A stretch of DNA of 64,000 bases from Breviolum minutum Mf 1.05b.01 (GCA_000507305.1 DF241007.1:29192-93191); one strand, 5' to 3'. Counted from the stretch's first letter, positions 1-10,602 are shown. A program made the numbers and translations. Notes: generated by a model from the sequence alone, not told the origin.

Positions 1-326
1 CAAGGGAAAACTGATGGCTTGACAGTAGCCAATTGTTGGACATACTCATGTTAAAGTATTTGAGTTTACTAGGGGGTTACATGCACATGCAAAATTGTCA
101 TACCTGGGGGCTGCTTTTCAAAAACCGGTCGCTTTGAGGGCTTATGCTAGTTTTCACATTCCCAACCGGTACACCCAAGTAGGGATGATGCTATGTGGGG
201 ATAGCCAGCATTGCTCTACCACACGCCATGTCCATGCAAACTTTCCTAAACCTATGGGATGACATGGAAACGGAATTCCGCATTCGTCTTGGCATTCTTT
301 CGCCCATCCAGAGCCACAGAATGCTT

Positions 327-340
327 GCCATTTTGGCTCA
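327..340 (+). other. 14-base match to dinoflagellate spliced-leader core
   Basis: The plus strand reads GCCATTTTGGCTCA, the core of the dinoflagellate trans-spliced leader (known to end GCCATTTTGGCTCAAG). It overlaps the stop codon of the minus-strand RCC1 gene, so its orientation is opposite to the gene. The same 14-mer sits at the same place in the second copy. It may be a leader relic or coincidence. Confidence 0.3.
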
Positions 341-1654
341 GACTGAAATCACATCGGAAAGTGTTGCGAATGGATTTGCTTTGCAAATGGTAGCAAGCAA
401 GCGTGCATCAGGCAAAACCATTCGAAGATTCTGGGTGTCAGTGTTCAGTTCACGAGCGACACGGCTACAAACATCCACTGTTCTGTCAGATGTTTGTGTT
501 TTCAATCGTAGCACCTCCAGCCCATCCAATCCAACGCACGTCAGAATGACGCCCCCATCACCCTCAAGGCTAAAATCCACTTGCACCACGCGGTCTTTCC
601 CAAGAAAAGGAAAGGTTTTAAAATCACAAATATAGCGATAGCTTGGAACAAACGGCAAGACATCACGCCAAGACCGCAATGATGGAATGTCGCATTGTCC
701 ATCGGAATTTTGGCCGCAAGCAACAGCTCGACCATCACTTCTGAGGAGCACTGTGTGGCCAACTCCTGCAGAAACTTGGCTGTATGAAATGCCTTCATCC
801 AAGGGTGGGATGCTGCATCGTCCATCAAAATACCAGCCGCAAGCAACAGCTTGACCATCGCTTCTGAGAAGCACTGTGTGATTAGCTCCTGCAGAAACCT
901 GACTGTATGAAATTCCTTCATCCAAGAGTGGTATGCTGCAGTGTCCATGTGCGTAGTGTCCATTGAGATTTGAGCCGCAAGCAACAGCTCGACCATCACT
1001 TCTGAGAAGCACTGTGTGAAACTGTCCTGCAGAAACCTGGCTGTGTGAAATTCCTTCTTCCAAGGGTGGAAGGTTGCATTGTCCATTGAGATTTGAGCCG
1101 CAAGCAACAGCTTGACCATCACTTCTGAGCAGCACTGTGTGAAACCCTCCTGCAGAAACCTGGCTATATGAAAGTCCTTCATTCAAGGGTGGAATGCTGC
1201 ATCGTCCATCAGGATTTTCGCCGCATGCTACAGCTTGACCATCACTTCTGAGAAGCACTGTGTGGCTATTTCCTGCAGAAACCTGGCTGTATGAAAGTCC
1301 TTCATACAAGGGTGGAATGTCGCATTGTCCATCGGAATTTTGGCCGCAAGCAACAGCTCGACCATCACTTCTGAGGAGCACTGTGTGGCCAACTCCTGCA
1401 GAAACTTGGCTGTATGAAATGCCTTCATCCAAGGGTGGAATGTTGCATTGTCCATCAGAATTCCGGCCGCAAACAACAGCTTGACCATCACTTCTGAGAA
1501 GCACTGTGTGAAACCCTCCTGCATATGCCATTGCATCCTCACTGACAAGGGGTGCCTTTGCACCTCTTGGCTTTGAACTCAAGCTGCGCGTAACAAGTTC
1601 GGAAATTTTACTACTCAAGCGGAAGATACATGCAACATGTTCGTGTGGGATCAT
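338..1654 (-). CDS. RCC1-repeat protein with C-terminal ubiquitin-like domain, copy 1
   Basis: The frame encodes 438 residues. Seven near-identical 41-residue units (123 bp in DNA) carry the core HTVLLRSDG followed by AVACG, the signature of RCC1-type beta-propeller blades; the fifth unit has a short insertion (HYAHG). Residues about 367-438 resemble a ubiquitin-like fold: a VILTCVGLDG beginning, a SDRTVDVCSRVARELN helix and an NPFATLSDV end aligning with the TLSDYNI region of ubiquitin. The last ubiquitin strand is missing. RCC1 propellers usually bind proteins or chromatin, so an adaptor role is possible, but no partner is visible. The start is uncertain: ATG at 1654 opens the frame, but the paralogue has a stop codon in the equivalent stretch, so the ATG at 1531 just before the first repeat, or an upstream exon, is equally possible. 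No signal peptide or membrane segment is seen. Confidence 0.8.
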   Translation of the reverse strand: MIPHEHVACIFRLSSKISELVTRSLSSKPRGAKAPLVSEDAMAYAGGFHTVLLRSDGQAVVCGRNSDGQCNIPPLDEGISYSQVSAGVGHTVLLRSDGRAVACGQNSDGQCDIPPLYEGLSYSQVSAGNSHTVLLRSDGQAVACGENPDGRCSIPPLNEGLSYSQVSAGGFHTVLLRSDGQAVACGSNLNGQCNLPPLEEGISHSQVSAGQFHTVLLRSDGRAVACGSNLNGHYAHGHCSIPLLDEGISYSQVSAGANHTVLLRSDGQAVACGWYFDGRCSIPPLDEGISYSQVSAGVGHTVLLRSDGRAVACGQNSDGQCDIPSLRSWRDVLPFVPSYRYICDFKTFPFLGKDRVVQVDFSLEGDGGVILTCVGLDGLEVLRLKTQTSDRTVDVCSRVARELNTDTQNLRMVLPDARLLATICKANPFATLSDVISV

Positions 1655-2297
1655 TTTGTGGCAGTTGTACTCTTGCTCGTTTATCGTTTCAAATTGTCAT
1701 AATAGGCTGTGAGATTAACCTGAACCCTAATTGCATGCATCTCAATTAACGGTAAGGCCTTCAGGTCTTCCACTTTAAGGATTGGCAATTCAACAATAAA
1801 TTCATCAGTTTTCTGTTCAAGGAAAGCCCCGTGAAAACGGCCATGTTCAAAAAAATGTGGGTATGGGGAGGGTCTCCCGCTTTAGACTGGCAATTCATCT
1901 GTTCAAGGTTACCGCGTGAAAACCTCTCCAAGTTTCCACCAAAGAATTGACCGATTTCCTGCGGGTTTGCTGTTGGGGTTTTGTGATTTTAGATGCCACC
2001 AGCGTCTTGGTAATCAAGTCGCTTGTTCTTCAAGTGATGAGGGACCCTGCACTCTTAAGAGCAATCCCTTATTTGATCCCTACAAAATGGGTACCGGGTA
2101 TATAATTTAATGATCCCGGTAGGATCGGGCATCCCAACCTTAACCGTAACCTTTGCCACTGCTACTGCTGAGGAGTTTTTCGCATCCCAAATCAGACCGC
2201 TTTTTTTTGTCATCCTCACTGTATTTCTTGGAAACAAGATTAGTAGAAAATGTATTCACCCGATATTTGCGGTAAGCTTTGCCAAATCATCCCGTTT

Positions 2298-2336
2298 CAT
2301 CATCAACATCAACATCAACATCAACATCAACATCAA

Positions 2337-2394
<58 letters not shown>

Positions 2395-2396
2395 TA

Positions 2397-2440
<44 letters not shown>

Positions 2441-2452
2441 ACAACAACAACA
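2298..2452. repeat. Compound (CATCAA)n/(CAT)n microsatellite
   Basis: Five CATCAA units lead into a run of CAT trinucleotides and end in CAACAACAA. All frames are open here, giving spurious poly-His, poly-Ser, poly-Ile or poly-Asp frames. Confidence 0.95.
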
Positions 2453-2837
2453 AGAACATCAAATGTATTCAAGGAAAACCACTGAAATGCACTTTCTGGA
2501 CCAAATCCTTCCAAAAAACCTGTGAATTCAAACAGGTTGTTTGTTTTCCTCTCCTTGCATGGGTGATCCAATGGCAATGGCATAGGAAGCACTTGAGTCC
2601 TGAGGAACTCCCCAGGACGAGCTGGATGACTCGGCCAATTCATTTGTTCGAATCATTGCTATTGCTGTAATATGGCGAGACTCACGCTGTGGTTCTATGG
2701 AGGTGGTATAAAAATATGTAATATATATATATAGGTGTTGAAATTCCCTACCGTTAAGCGAAGTGTGATTTACTTATCGACAATCATCAAACAAAAATGT
2801 GGTTTTCGCTCAAGGCGGAAATGCGAATATATATATA

Positions 2838-2936
2838 TTTATCCAAAAATAGGGATACCCCTCATCCAGTTTAAGAGGGTTTTCCATTATTTTCACCATC
2901 CGTTTTGGGGTACCCCTCATTGTTGGAAACACCTAT
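2838..2936 (-). mobile_element. Family G inverted-repeat element (diverged)
   Basis: This is a family G copy in the opposite orientation: TATCCAAAAATAGGG at one end and TTGGAAACACC at the other, with GGTACCCC inside. It is flanked by AT dinucleotide runs on both sides. Confidence 0.6.
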
Positions 2937-3607
2937 ATATATATATATTACACATTATTTTTTCACACCCTGAAAATTTGACTAGTAGATACAGTTGATA
3001 CTGTACTGAAAATGATAAGCCTTGTTAATGCCTTCGTATTTCCTTTCTGTGTCAAAAGCTTATTTCTGAGGTATCCATATGCATGAAACATTTGGGGGGT
3101 GTTAAGTCCTGAATCACATCCCATGAAAACCATCAATTTCTCGTGAATTGTGACTTTTATTTCTGATATTTCAAATTTCGGAACACTCCCAAACTCATCC
3201 AAAACCTCATTACATCGAAATCATCCTTCCGAATTGGTTTCCGTCTTTTTGCCCTCATCAAGTAAACCCACGCACCCCACGACAATCGTTGAGCTTTCCC
3301 ACATCAGCCGTACGATCACCGCGAAACGCGTCAAGGCCTCAAAGTCTTCGGGTTTCCGGTGCAGTTGTCAACCCTGGTGGTAAGAATCCCCTTTCATATA
3401 AAGCAAAATATACCCAACTTTCAACAAGGCCATTGGTCACACTGCTCACTGCTGAGATCCCCGAACCGACTGTGAAAGATGTTCCGCCTGATTGCTCAAC
3501 ATGGAGAGCCTCAACTGTCTGTTGGCCGTTGGTTGGTTTTTTGAACCGCTGCCTGCCCCCCAAAATCCGAAAAAGTGGTGAGAACACAAAAAAAAACGAA
3601 AACTAAT

Positions 3608-3715
3608 CTAGTTGGTGGTTTGAACCAACCCATCTGAAAAATATTATATAGTCAAATTGGGTTCACCTTCCCCAAATAGGAATGAAAATAAAAAATATTT
3701 GAAACCACCTCCCAG
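3608..3715. mobile_element. Family A MITE-like element
   Basis: Family A is the most frequent repeat in the window. It is about 95-130 bp with terminal inverted repeats close to CTAGTTGGTGGTTTCAA and a conserved core (GAAAAATAT, GTCAAATTGG, TTCCCCA, GGGGTGAAAATAAAAAAT). It has no coding capacity, so it would be non-autonomous. The terminal CTAG|GTGG motif contains both an AG and a GT in either orientation. This copy ends in a degenerate CCCAG. Confidence 0.75.
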
Positions 3716-4037
3716 TAATAGACAATGAAAAATCACCCTGTTTTTAATGAGATACATCTTCATTCATGGTTGCTTTTCCATTGTCATTCGCTAGTTTTCA
3801 GGGGAATACATCGTCTACTGTACCTGCAAGTCGTTGCAACCATTTCAACACAAATATGGTGGTTCAACTTTTGGATGATGATAAACCTCTAGTTTAAAAA
3901 ATGGATGAAACTCGTAAACCAACCTTTAAAAAAAAACAGTGGCTTAAGGATTTTCAGGAAAGTCCCACACACAAAACGGGGCAGGTCTCAGGTCGCATCC
4001 TTTGGGATTGCAGCAAGTTCGTAAGATGTGAAGTAGT

Positions 4038-4203
4038 ATCATAGGAAAAATGCTGGTACCCTCGGGATGGGGGCCCCTTAATAATCAACCCCATATACGC
4101 CTTACATAGTGGGTATTTATTGGTATATCCCCTTTTAAAGGGCTCCTTGGGGGGTTAAACAGCTAGGGTACCATCCCAAGGGTACCAGCATTTTCCCTAT
4201 GAT
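4038..4203. mobile_element. Family I inverted-repeat element
   Basis: The element is about 165 bp with 32-base terminal inverted repeats differing at two positions, beginning ATCATAGGGAAAATGCTGGT. TAGTA-like sequence occurs on both flanks. The interior includes ATATACGCC and a GGGGTTAAACAGCTAG segment that recur in the copy at 53.9 kb. Confidence 0.75.
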
Positions 4204-4213
4204 AGTAGGTTTA

Positions 4214-4316
4214 CCAGTTGGTGGTTGAACCAACCCATTTGAAAAATATTAGTCAAATTGGATCATTTCCCCAAGAAGGGGTGAAAATAAAAAATGTTTG
4301 AGTTGCCACCACCCAG
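4214..4316. mobile_element. Family A element, directly after a family I element
   Basis: A well-preserved family A copy begins about 10 bases after the end of the family I element and ends GTTGCCACCACCCAG. Confidence 0.75.
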
Positions 4317-4708
4317 TTTAGTATGTTGTTGAGTCTTTGGGACCACCGAATGTGGGGATTTTTGGGAATCCACTTCTCAACATGTAACAATTGATTCCAA
4401 TCCTGCTGGGTCACTCTTAAAGGGAGAGGGGTCACAACCTCACATATAGTATGTATATCTCTATGTAGATAGAAACATACATATATATATACATACTATA
4501 TATGTATTATCATCTGTTATCTTATCATATTCATATACACGCATCATTTCGGAGTTTGTCGTCTTACATCGCCAAACTTCTGGAAAGTCACTTTGCTTTC
4601 CGAACATCCACGGTTTTTTTTTCGACCTTCAGGAGCCCCAACAAGTGAACCGCGGCTCGACAACAACTGGAAGCTTCGAAAGGATCGCGTAACGCCTCAA
4701 TTTTTTAA

Positions 4709-4942
4709 TCATAGGGTATGTGCCCAATAAATACCCCTTATATAAGGTGTAATGTTGACCCCGGATTAATAAACCCCATGGTTGTTTAATTGGGGGGGGG
4801 TCCCATTTTAAAGGGGATTTATCACTTTTGGGGGTACCCCCCTTAATATCACTATAGGGGTTTACTAATCCGGGGTTGACATTATATGGCGTTGATTATT
4901 AAGGGGCCTCCATCCCAAGGGTACCACCATTTTCCCTATGAG
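4709..4942. mobile_element. Family I element, rearranged
   Basis: The left end (TCATAGGG) and right end (CCATCCCAAGGGTACCACC...CCCTATGA) match family I. The interior contains an extra palindromic GGATTAATAAACCCC / GGGGTTTACTAATCC segment, so the copy is enlarged or has an internal insertion. Confidence 0.5.
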
Positions 4943-5339
4943 AATTGTTTTTGCCAATGTCGTGACCGGACGGCCCTGAAGGGTCCAGAGACTTTTTTTT
5001 GACTTTGATATCAATAAAATACATATAAATAAATGATTATATAAACAAATATAACTGAAGTCTTGGGATCTTTTTGGTTGGATGGTGTTTTTTTCGGTGA
5101 GCTTTTGGAATTCCAAAAAAAAACCCAAAACAAAAACTAACTAGTCCCTTCAAGAGGATGGTTACCCCTCTTAAAAAAGCAAGTGCATCTTCCAAGTTGT
5201 TGGTACAGGGGTTGTGCTTTTTTTATACCAAAGCTGGTGCTTAGGGCGCGAGATTTAATCAGCCAGGAATTGGGACATCTCGGTAGTATCCCCCCCAAAG
5301 AAATAAAGGGAGCGATTTGGAGCTACACTTCTTTCCAAG

Positions 5340-5450
5340 AAATCTCCAACGTTCGGACCCACAGGTTACGGACCCCTAAACCTGAGTATCTAATACCTCT
5401 AGCAACTTCCCTACGGGGTCCTTTGGTAAGGTCCCATTTAATTTTGATGG
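5340..5450 (+). repeat. Family E dispersed repeat (no TIRs), copy 1
   Basis: This is a unit of about 110-120 bp running from AAATCTCCAACGTTCGGACC to GGTCCCATTTAATTTTGATGG. It recurs at 16.2 kb in the same orientation and at 27.7 kb reversed. No terminal inverted repeat is visible. Confidence 0.65.
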
Positions 5451-6126
5451 ATTCTTAACACATCTTTCATCTTAGTCTATGTCGCCCCCTTTTTTGTTGG
5501 ATGTATTTGTTAAAACATCACCCGCAAATGTTCGAGGTTGAAATGCAAGCGTGTTTTTAAAGTGATGTATATAAATCTCTATATATAATTCTAAATGTAT
5601 ATATATAATTATATATATACAGGCATGAACATAATATACTTATGTACATTCCGGTGCCTTCCAAAACATAGCTGGCTGGGAAATGCCTCATATAAAAATG
5701 ATAAGAAGTATGCCGCACGCCTATTGAAAAAATGATGGATTTCAGTTGCGTTATATTGCCATGTTAGTTCATAAAACTTTATATATTTGTACAACTACCA
5801 GGTGATTCAAGCAACAGCAAAAAGAACTCGTGGGAGACACCTCAACGCTGTCAATCTTCCCATCCTAATTTTCACCCGTTGACATCGCCAAGGTGCATTG
5901 GGCAGCACGCATAAAGGTACTGACACCGAAATACGTGGCGGATTCACCTCTCTAGGGGAAAGTTGCCATCAAGCATGGCAAAATTGTGGGTGTTTTTTTT
6001 TGGGAAATGTTCGAAGTTCGGCTACTAAAAACTGTGAAAAACCTTGGGGGATGTTTTAAAAAAGGGTGTAGCTATACTCTGCTGACCCAGGAGAAGTGAA
6101 GACATGAAAATACTTGTAAAGCCATC

Positions 6127-6159
6127 GCTCATCATCATCATCATCATCATCACCAGCAG

Positions 6160-6191
<32 letters not shown>

Positions 6192-6200
6192 TCAATAGCA
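6127..6200. repeat. Compound (CAT)n/(CAG)n microsatellite
   Basis: A run of CAT triplets passes into CAG triplets and then AATATC repeats. I see no coding evidence around it. Confidence 0.9.
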
Positions 6201-7090
6201 ATATCAATATCAATCAACTCATTCCACTTCCTCCCGCAATGACCTCGAAAATTTGCGTTTTCCAACACAACTTTATGCTTCAAAATCACCCCTGCATCCC
6301 ACCCCATCCATCCAATAGCCACCTCACCCTTCAAAGCGTCAACATTCCTCTCCTCGCAATTGTCACCAGCAAGAAATCCGAAAATTCTGAAGTGGGAAAA
6401 CAAGTAAAATGAATCCAGCAACAGAATCTCTTGCTCAGAAGTCGCCTAAAAAAGTTTAGGCTGGGCCAGTGAATCTTCTGGCGCATCCCAGGGTTTCTTC
6501 GGGTGTAGATCCAGTATTTTTCATCTCAACCTTTCAACCAAACAAAAAAAAATTCCAATGTAACATATCCGGCACAAATTTGCACAAAGAGAGATTCCTC
6601 CAATGGATCTTTCCAGAGAGAGATCCATGCTAAAAAGGTTCAGGTTCGAAACAAAAACTGTTTTTTGTGTTACCGAGCACACTCAAGTTTTCCAAACATG
6701 TTTCAAATCTATCTCGGAGAAACCATTTTTAAAAATTATATGTCAAATGTATATAGTTCACTCAGCTTTCACCCTATCAATGCTCAAAATTCTCAAACTC
6801 TTCCCATCCCAAAAATACCCGGAGTCCAGCAAGCGTTCAAAGTCACCAAACAGCAACTCATCGGCTCTCAACGTGTTGCTGGTGCAGAGTGCAGGGGAGC
6901 ACCGTAACGGCACCGCCTGAAGGTGAGAGATGTTTGGGAGGTTCCACCTCCCAGAAACGGTGGCAAATGAATATTCATAGTTTGTTTCAGGATCCCCATA
7001 TAAGCCAAAAAAATCAAGTCAAATTACTGCTGGTGACTCTTACTGGGAGGGGGTCACACCCAGTACCAATATATGTATATACATATATAT

Positions 7091-7196
7091 ACCCTCTCTG
7101 AAACTAACAGTTCGCACCTGAAAAGTGATGGTTGGAAGATTAATTTCCTTTTGAGATGGCTTCCTGGCATCTGCTATATTAGTTTCAGGGAAGGTA
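7091..7196. mobile_element. Family B inverted-repeat element
   Basis: Family B has terminal inverted repeats close to CCCTCCCTGAAACTAACAGT and a core with GCACCTGAAAA and TTGGAAGA...TTTCCTTTTGGG. Its 3' end reads TTAGTTTCAGGGAGGGTA, so an AG followed by G lies at the element edge. This copy is 106 bp with slightly diverged ends. Confidence 0.7.
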
Positions 7197-7215
7197 TATC
7201 ATTGTATCATGATAT

Positions 7216-7285
7216 ACTTTGGATCTACCCCCCCGACCCAGGATGCTGGCTCGTCACCACAAGGATTGTTGTTACATTTTTACTA
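7216..7285 (+). repeat. Family L repeat fragment
   Basis: The segment GGATCTACCCCC...CCAGGATGCTGGCTCGTCACC matches, in inverted form, the fuller element at 25.4-25.5 kb and a fragment at 11.95 kb. Confidence 0.5.
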
Positions 7286-7642
7286 GGGGAATGAGTCCCA
7301 ATCCGGATATACTACCTGTTACTAGTAAATCCTTGTCATTCCCAATAGTAAAATGTTACCTTGTGAATCTACCAGGATTTAGTAGTAGGCGTGAGGATTC
7401 TCACAGGACTTAATATTACCACGAGGATTATACGTATTTGTAAATCCTCATACCTTGCCAAGTCCTGTGACTTTTCTTGCGATGTGGAGGTAGCCAGCAT
7501 TGTTCCACCACACGGCATGTCTATGGAAACTTTCCTAGACGTATGGGATGACACTGGAATGGAATTCCACATTCTTTTTGGCACCTCTTCCGCCCATCTC
7601 GTTTTGGCACTTCTTTTGCCCATCCGAAGCCACAGTATGCTT

Positions 7643-7656
7643 GCCATTTTGGCTCA
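7643..7656 (+). other. 14-base spliced-leader-like match, second copy
   Basis: The same GCCATTTTGGCTCA as at the end of RCC1 copy 1, in the equivalent position. It came with the duplication, so the two are not independent. Confidence 0.3.
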
Positions 7657-8760
7657 CACTGAAATCACATCGGAAAGTGTTGCGAATGGATTTGCTTGAG
7701 AGATTGTACCAAGCAAGCGTGCATCAGGCAAAACCATTCGAAGATTCTGGGTGTTTGTGTTCAGGTCGCGAGCCACGCGGCTGCAAACATCCACTGTTCT
7801 GTCAGATGTTTGTGCTTTCAATCGTAGTACCTCCAGCCCATCCAATCCAACAAAAGTCAGTATAACACCTGCATCACCCTCAAGGAGAAAATTCACTTGC
7901 ACCACACGGTCTTTCCCCAAGGTCCCCAGCATGGAATCACAAATATAGCGATATCTCTGAGATGAGACACCAAACCGCAACCAGTCACGCCAAGACATCG
8001 GTGATGGAATGCTGCATTGTCCAAAAAAAATTGAGCCACAAGCAACAGCTTCACCATCACTTCTGAGAAACACTGTGTGAGACCCTCCTGCAGAAACCTG
8101 GCTGTATGAAAATCCTTCATCCAAGAGTGGAATGCTACGTTGTCCATCGTAATTTGAGCCGCAAGCAACAGCTTGACCATCACTTCTGAGTAGCACTGTG
8201 TGAAATTGTCCTGCAGAAACCTGGCTGTATGAAAATCCTTCATCCAAGAGTGGAATGCTACATCTTCCATCGTGATTTTGGCCGCAAGCAACAGCTTGAC
8301 CATCACTTCTGAGGAGCACTGTGTGAAACCCTCCTGCAGAAACCTGGCTGTATGAAAGTCCTTCCTCCAAGGGTGGAATGCTGCATTGTCCATTAGAATT
8401 TTCGCCGCAAGCAACAGCTTGACCATCACTTCTGAGAAGCACTGTGTGGCCACCTCCTGCAGAAACCTGGCTGTATGAGATTCCTTCATGCAAGCCTGGA
8501 ATGCTACATTGTCCAAGAGAATTAGAGCCACAAGCAACAGCTTGACCATCACTTCTCAGAAGCACTGTGTGGCCACCTCCTGCAGAAACCTGGCTGTATG
8601 AGATTCCTTCATGCAAGCGTGGAATGCTGCATCGTCCATCGGGATCTTCGCCGCAAGCAACAGCTTGACCATCACTTCTGAGAAGCACTGTGTGATGCCA
8701 GCCTGCAAATGCCATTGCGTCCGGCCTTGCGAAGGGTGTCTGCACCTCTTGGCTTCGCAC
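7654..8760 (-). CDS. RCC1-repeat protein with C-terminal ubiquitin-like domain, copy 2
   Basis: The paralogue of the 0.3-1.7 kb gene has six 41-residue HTVLLRSDG units (the last with HTVFLRSDG), then a linker and the same C-terminal ubiquitin-like segment (about residues 297-368) ending FATLSDVISV. The open frame begins with GTG directly after an in-frame stop; the first ATG is at 8715, just before the first repeat, so either the N-terminus is very short or an upstream exon is joined by splicing. Similarity to copy 1 continues about 100-150 bp upstream and about 160 bp past the stop codon, where copy 2 has an extra segment of roughly 30 bp. The coding frame is intact, which argues for function or recent duplication. 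Confidence 0.75.
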   Translation of the reverse strand: MRSQEVQTPFARPDAMAFAGWHHTVLLRSDGQAVACGEDPDGRCSIPRLHEGISYSQVSAGGGHTVLLRSDGQAVACGSNSLGQCSIPGLHEGISYSQVSAGGGHTVLLRSDGQAVACGENSNGQCSIPPLEEGLSYSQVSAGGFHTVLLRSDGQAVACGQNHDGRCSIPLLDEGFSYSQVSAGQFHTVLLRSDGQAVACGSNYDGQRSIPLLDEGFSYSQVSAGGSHTVFLRSDGEAVACGSIFFGQCSIPSPMSWRDWLRFGVSSQRYRYICDSMLGTLGKDRVVQVNFLLEGDAGVILTFVGLDGLEVLRLKAQTSDRTVDVCSRVARDLNTNTQNLRMVLPDARLLGTISQANPFATLSDVISV

Positions 8761-9886
8761 TTAAGGTGCGTATAACAAGTTCAGAAAAAACGTAACACAA
8801 GCGAAAGATACATACATGTTCGTGTTGAGATCAGTGTGTGGAGTTGTACTCTTCCTCGTTTTTCCTTTCAAATTTCAAAAAATCACTGCCTGAGGTTGAA
8901 CGCTTGGATGTCACTTGTTCCAAGCCGTTGGTTGTGCAACAAATTAATAGGCTGTTTGTCCTTCATTGCTAAGGCTGGTTTTTGGACATGAGCCAAAAAC
9001 CATCTTCGTGAGTTTAATGTGACCCCTGAACAAAGCTGAATAACGAAAAAAATCTCAGAGAAAACACCGGAGGGTTGAAGTTGCGGTTGAAGTTCAGGAG
9101 ATTAATGAAGTTCAATAGGGCCTACCCGTTAACTTGCAACTCGCATACATGTTTTTGGATGATTTCCGTGCTCTTCAACACCTTCAAATTGGGGGTGGTC
9201 TTTATGGAAGTTGAGTCTCACTAGAAGCCTGGGACATGCTTCCTTTTGAGGTGAAAATGAAACAAAAAGATGAAGTGAGACGGCTGATGGTTCAGAAATC
9301 CTGCGTTCACCAGTTGAGGTTGGTGGTTCATCCCACAGGTTAGCCGGATTTCTTCCAGCAACAGGATCTCTACTACATTTGGTGTAGGAAGGTGTAGGTT
9401 GGGATTCCCTACTGCAAATGTAATCAGTCTTGTTACATGTTGTGACTGCTGTTGGCATCGGTTTAAAGGCTATATGCCAGCCCCCACATGGATGGTCATG
9501 TTGTTCCTGCCTCTGTTTGGTGCCATTTCGCACGTGCCTGACACGCAGAACCACAGCGGTTTTTTTTCCGTAACCCAGCTTCAATGGGAGAAGTCAGTGG
9601 GTTTCATCCGATTTTGCTTCTGAAATCATTTGACTTCCTCAACCTCAACCTCATTCCTAGGAAGCAAAGGGGCGCCTTTTTTTAAGTAGCAAGTACTGCA
9701 AAAAAAGGGATCAATTTACTTAGACTTAAGGCCATTGGCTTTCTTGTTGGGATTGGAAGTCAAGAAAAAACACGTTCACTCGTCAAACATCGGTCCTTTT
9801 TGAACTTCAAAAATCTCTGAAACACTCCTCCTGTGGAGCACCCGTTGAAAGTCGTCTCAAGAAACAAAATCTCGGCTCAACCAGAC
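8761..9886. other. Spacer upstream of RCC1 copy 2
   Basis: The first 100 bp or so still resemble the upstream flank of copy 1. A family K element lies at 9.28-9.37 kb. Between about 9.41 and 9.57 kb the minus strand is open and coding-like (RHVRNGTKQRQEQHDHPCGG...), a weak exon candidate without clear splice sites. Confidence 0.4.
9281..9367. mobile_element. Family K inverted-repeat element (diverged)
   Basis: The ends read GCTGATGGTTCAGAAATCC and GGATTTCTTCCAGCAAC, matching the family K terminal repeats, with the typical ACCAGTTGAGGTTG interior. Its minus-strand translation (GRNPANLWDEPP) recurs at other family K copies, so the 151-residue open frame across it is not a gene. Confidence 0.6.
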
Positions 9887-10098
9887 CTGAACATCTCGCA
9901 CCAACGTCCGCAACGAATCCATCTCCCAATGGCGATATCTCTCGCCAAACCTAACACCGTTGACGAGCATTCTTTGGTGCCTGGGGGAGGTGTGTTTAAA
10001 CAGTTGTTCATTGCCTGGGAAAGCATCTGAATTGCCAACACTCAAGGGCCTTCTGAGATATTCTATTTCCTCCGTTGGAGTTTTTCTCCCCAAACGTT
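9887..10098 (-). CDS. Candidate exon, unknown protein
   Basis: A highly coding-like minus-strand segment reads ...ERLGRKTPTEEIEYLRR... and ...VRFGERYRHWEMDSLR.... The acceptor proposed is TTTTTGAAAG|AACG and the donor GATGTTCAG|GTCTGG. The frame stays open to a TGA at 9857, so an end at that stop is the alternative. Composition is rich in charged residues and differs from the low-complexity frames around it. I do not recognise the family. Confidence 0.4.
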
Positions 10099-10432
10099 CT
10101 TTCAAAAATATACACATGGCACTGCTTAAACCCACAATCATTGTATCCATGAGGCTGGATTTTTCTTGGTCCAACCAAAATCAACATCCCACCTTTTTGA
10201 TCTATATGCTTCACTGAAAAAATGAAACCTCAAATAATCAACCCACCCATTGGATGTTTGTAAGCAAACTGTGATATGAAATCATGAGCATAATTTGTCC
10301 AAATCATCTGGCAATTTGGTGCGTAATTTGTTTCAAAAAAGATGTACAGTATATAAATCACCCTCCCTCAACGCTTCCCTTTCCCCACCTGTCGACCTCG
10401 GAGGTGGCGAAAAAAAACACAGTTGCGATGCA

Positions 10433-10602
10433 GCAGGGGTACCGGGAACCCCTCCCGGTAGCCAATAAAACCCCAAGAAATTGCCTGCCTTACTAAAGAG
10501 GTTATGAAGCCCATAAATGTGTCCCTTTCTTGATCCCCGATCATAAGGCCTTATCTTATGGGGAGGGGCTGGCATTTTGGGGGTACCCTTAGATTTCAAA
10601 GC
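10433..10602. repeat. Family J-related inverted-repeat element
   Basis: Contains GAAGCCCATAAATGTGTCCC and CCCGATCATAAGGCCTTAT, both repeated at 18.3 kb, with complementary GGGGTACC-rich ends. It probably belongs to a family J subgroup. Confidence 0.55.

Larger units (their letters stand above)
1655..7088. other. Spacer between the RCC1 copies: no confident gene
   Basis: This stretch holds a long CAT/CAA microsatellite, short AT-repeat patches (around 2.73, 2.94, 4.45 and 5.6 kb), elements of families A, G, I and E, and a compound CAT/CAG repeat. Around 3.22-3.58 kb two GC-richer segments are open on the minus strand (one reading ...PEDFEALTRFAVIV..., another ...QQTVEALHVEQSGG...) and might be exons, but they lack convincing splice sites. 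I see nothing else. Confidence 0.5.

Noticed and set aside
195-635. 146-residue plus-strand frame at the end of RCC1 copy 1
   Set aside because: It is antisense to the conserved RCC1/ubiquitin-like coding frame, and the second copy does not preserve it.
541-1563. Minus-strand frames of 213 and 111 residues with FHTARFLQE and SEVMVKLLLAA repeats
   Set aside because: They are the +1 frame of the RCC1 repeats; the periodicity comes from the 123-bp DNA repeat and the amino acids match no RCC1 blade.
2110-2670. Long frames with poly-Ile, poly-His, poly-Ser or poly-Asp
   Set aside because: Translations of the CAT microsatellite; open in every frame.
7893-8552. 219-residue minus-strand frame across RCC1 copy 2
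   Set aside because: Same reason: shifted frame of the 123-bp repeat.
9129-9584. 151-residue minus-strand frame
   Set aside because: Its middle (GRNPANLWDEPPTSTGE) is the translation of a family K element seen elsewhere; only the first part might be an exon.
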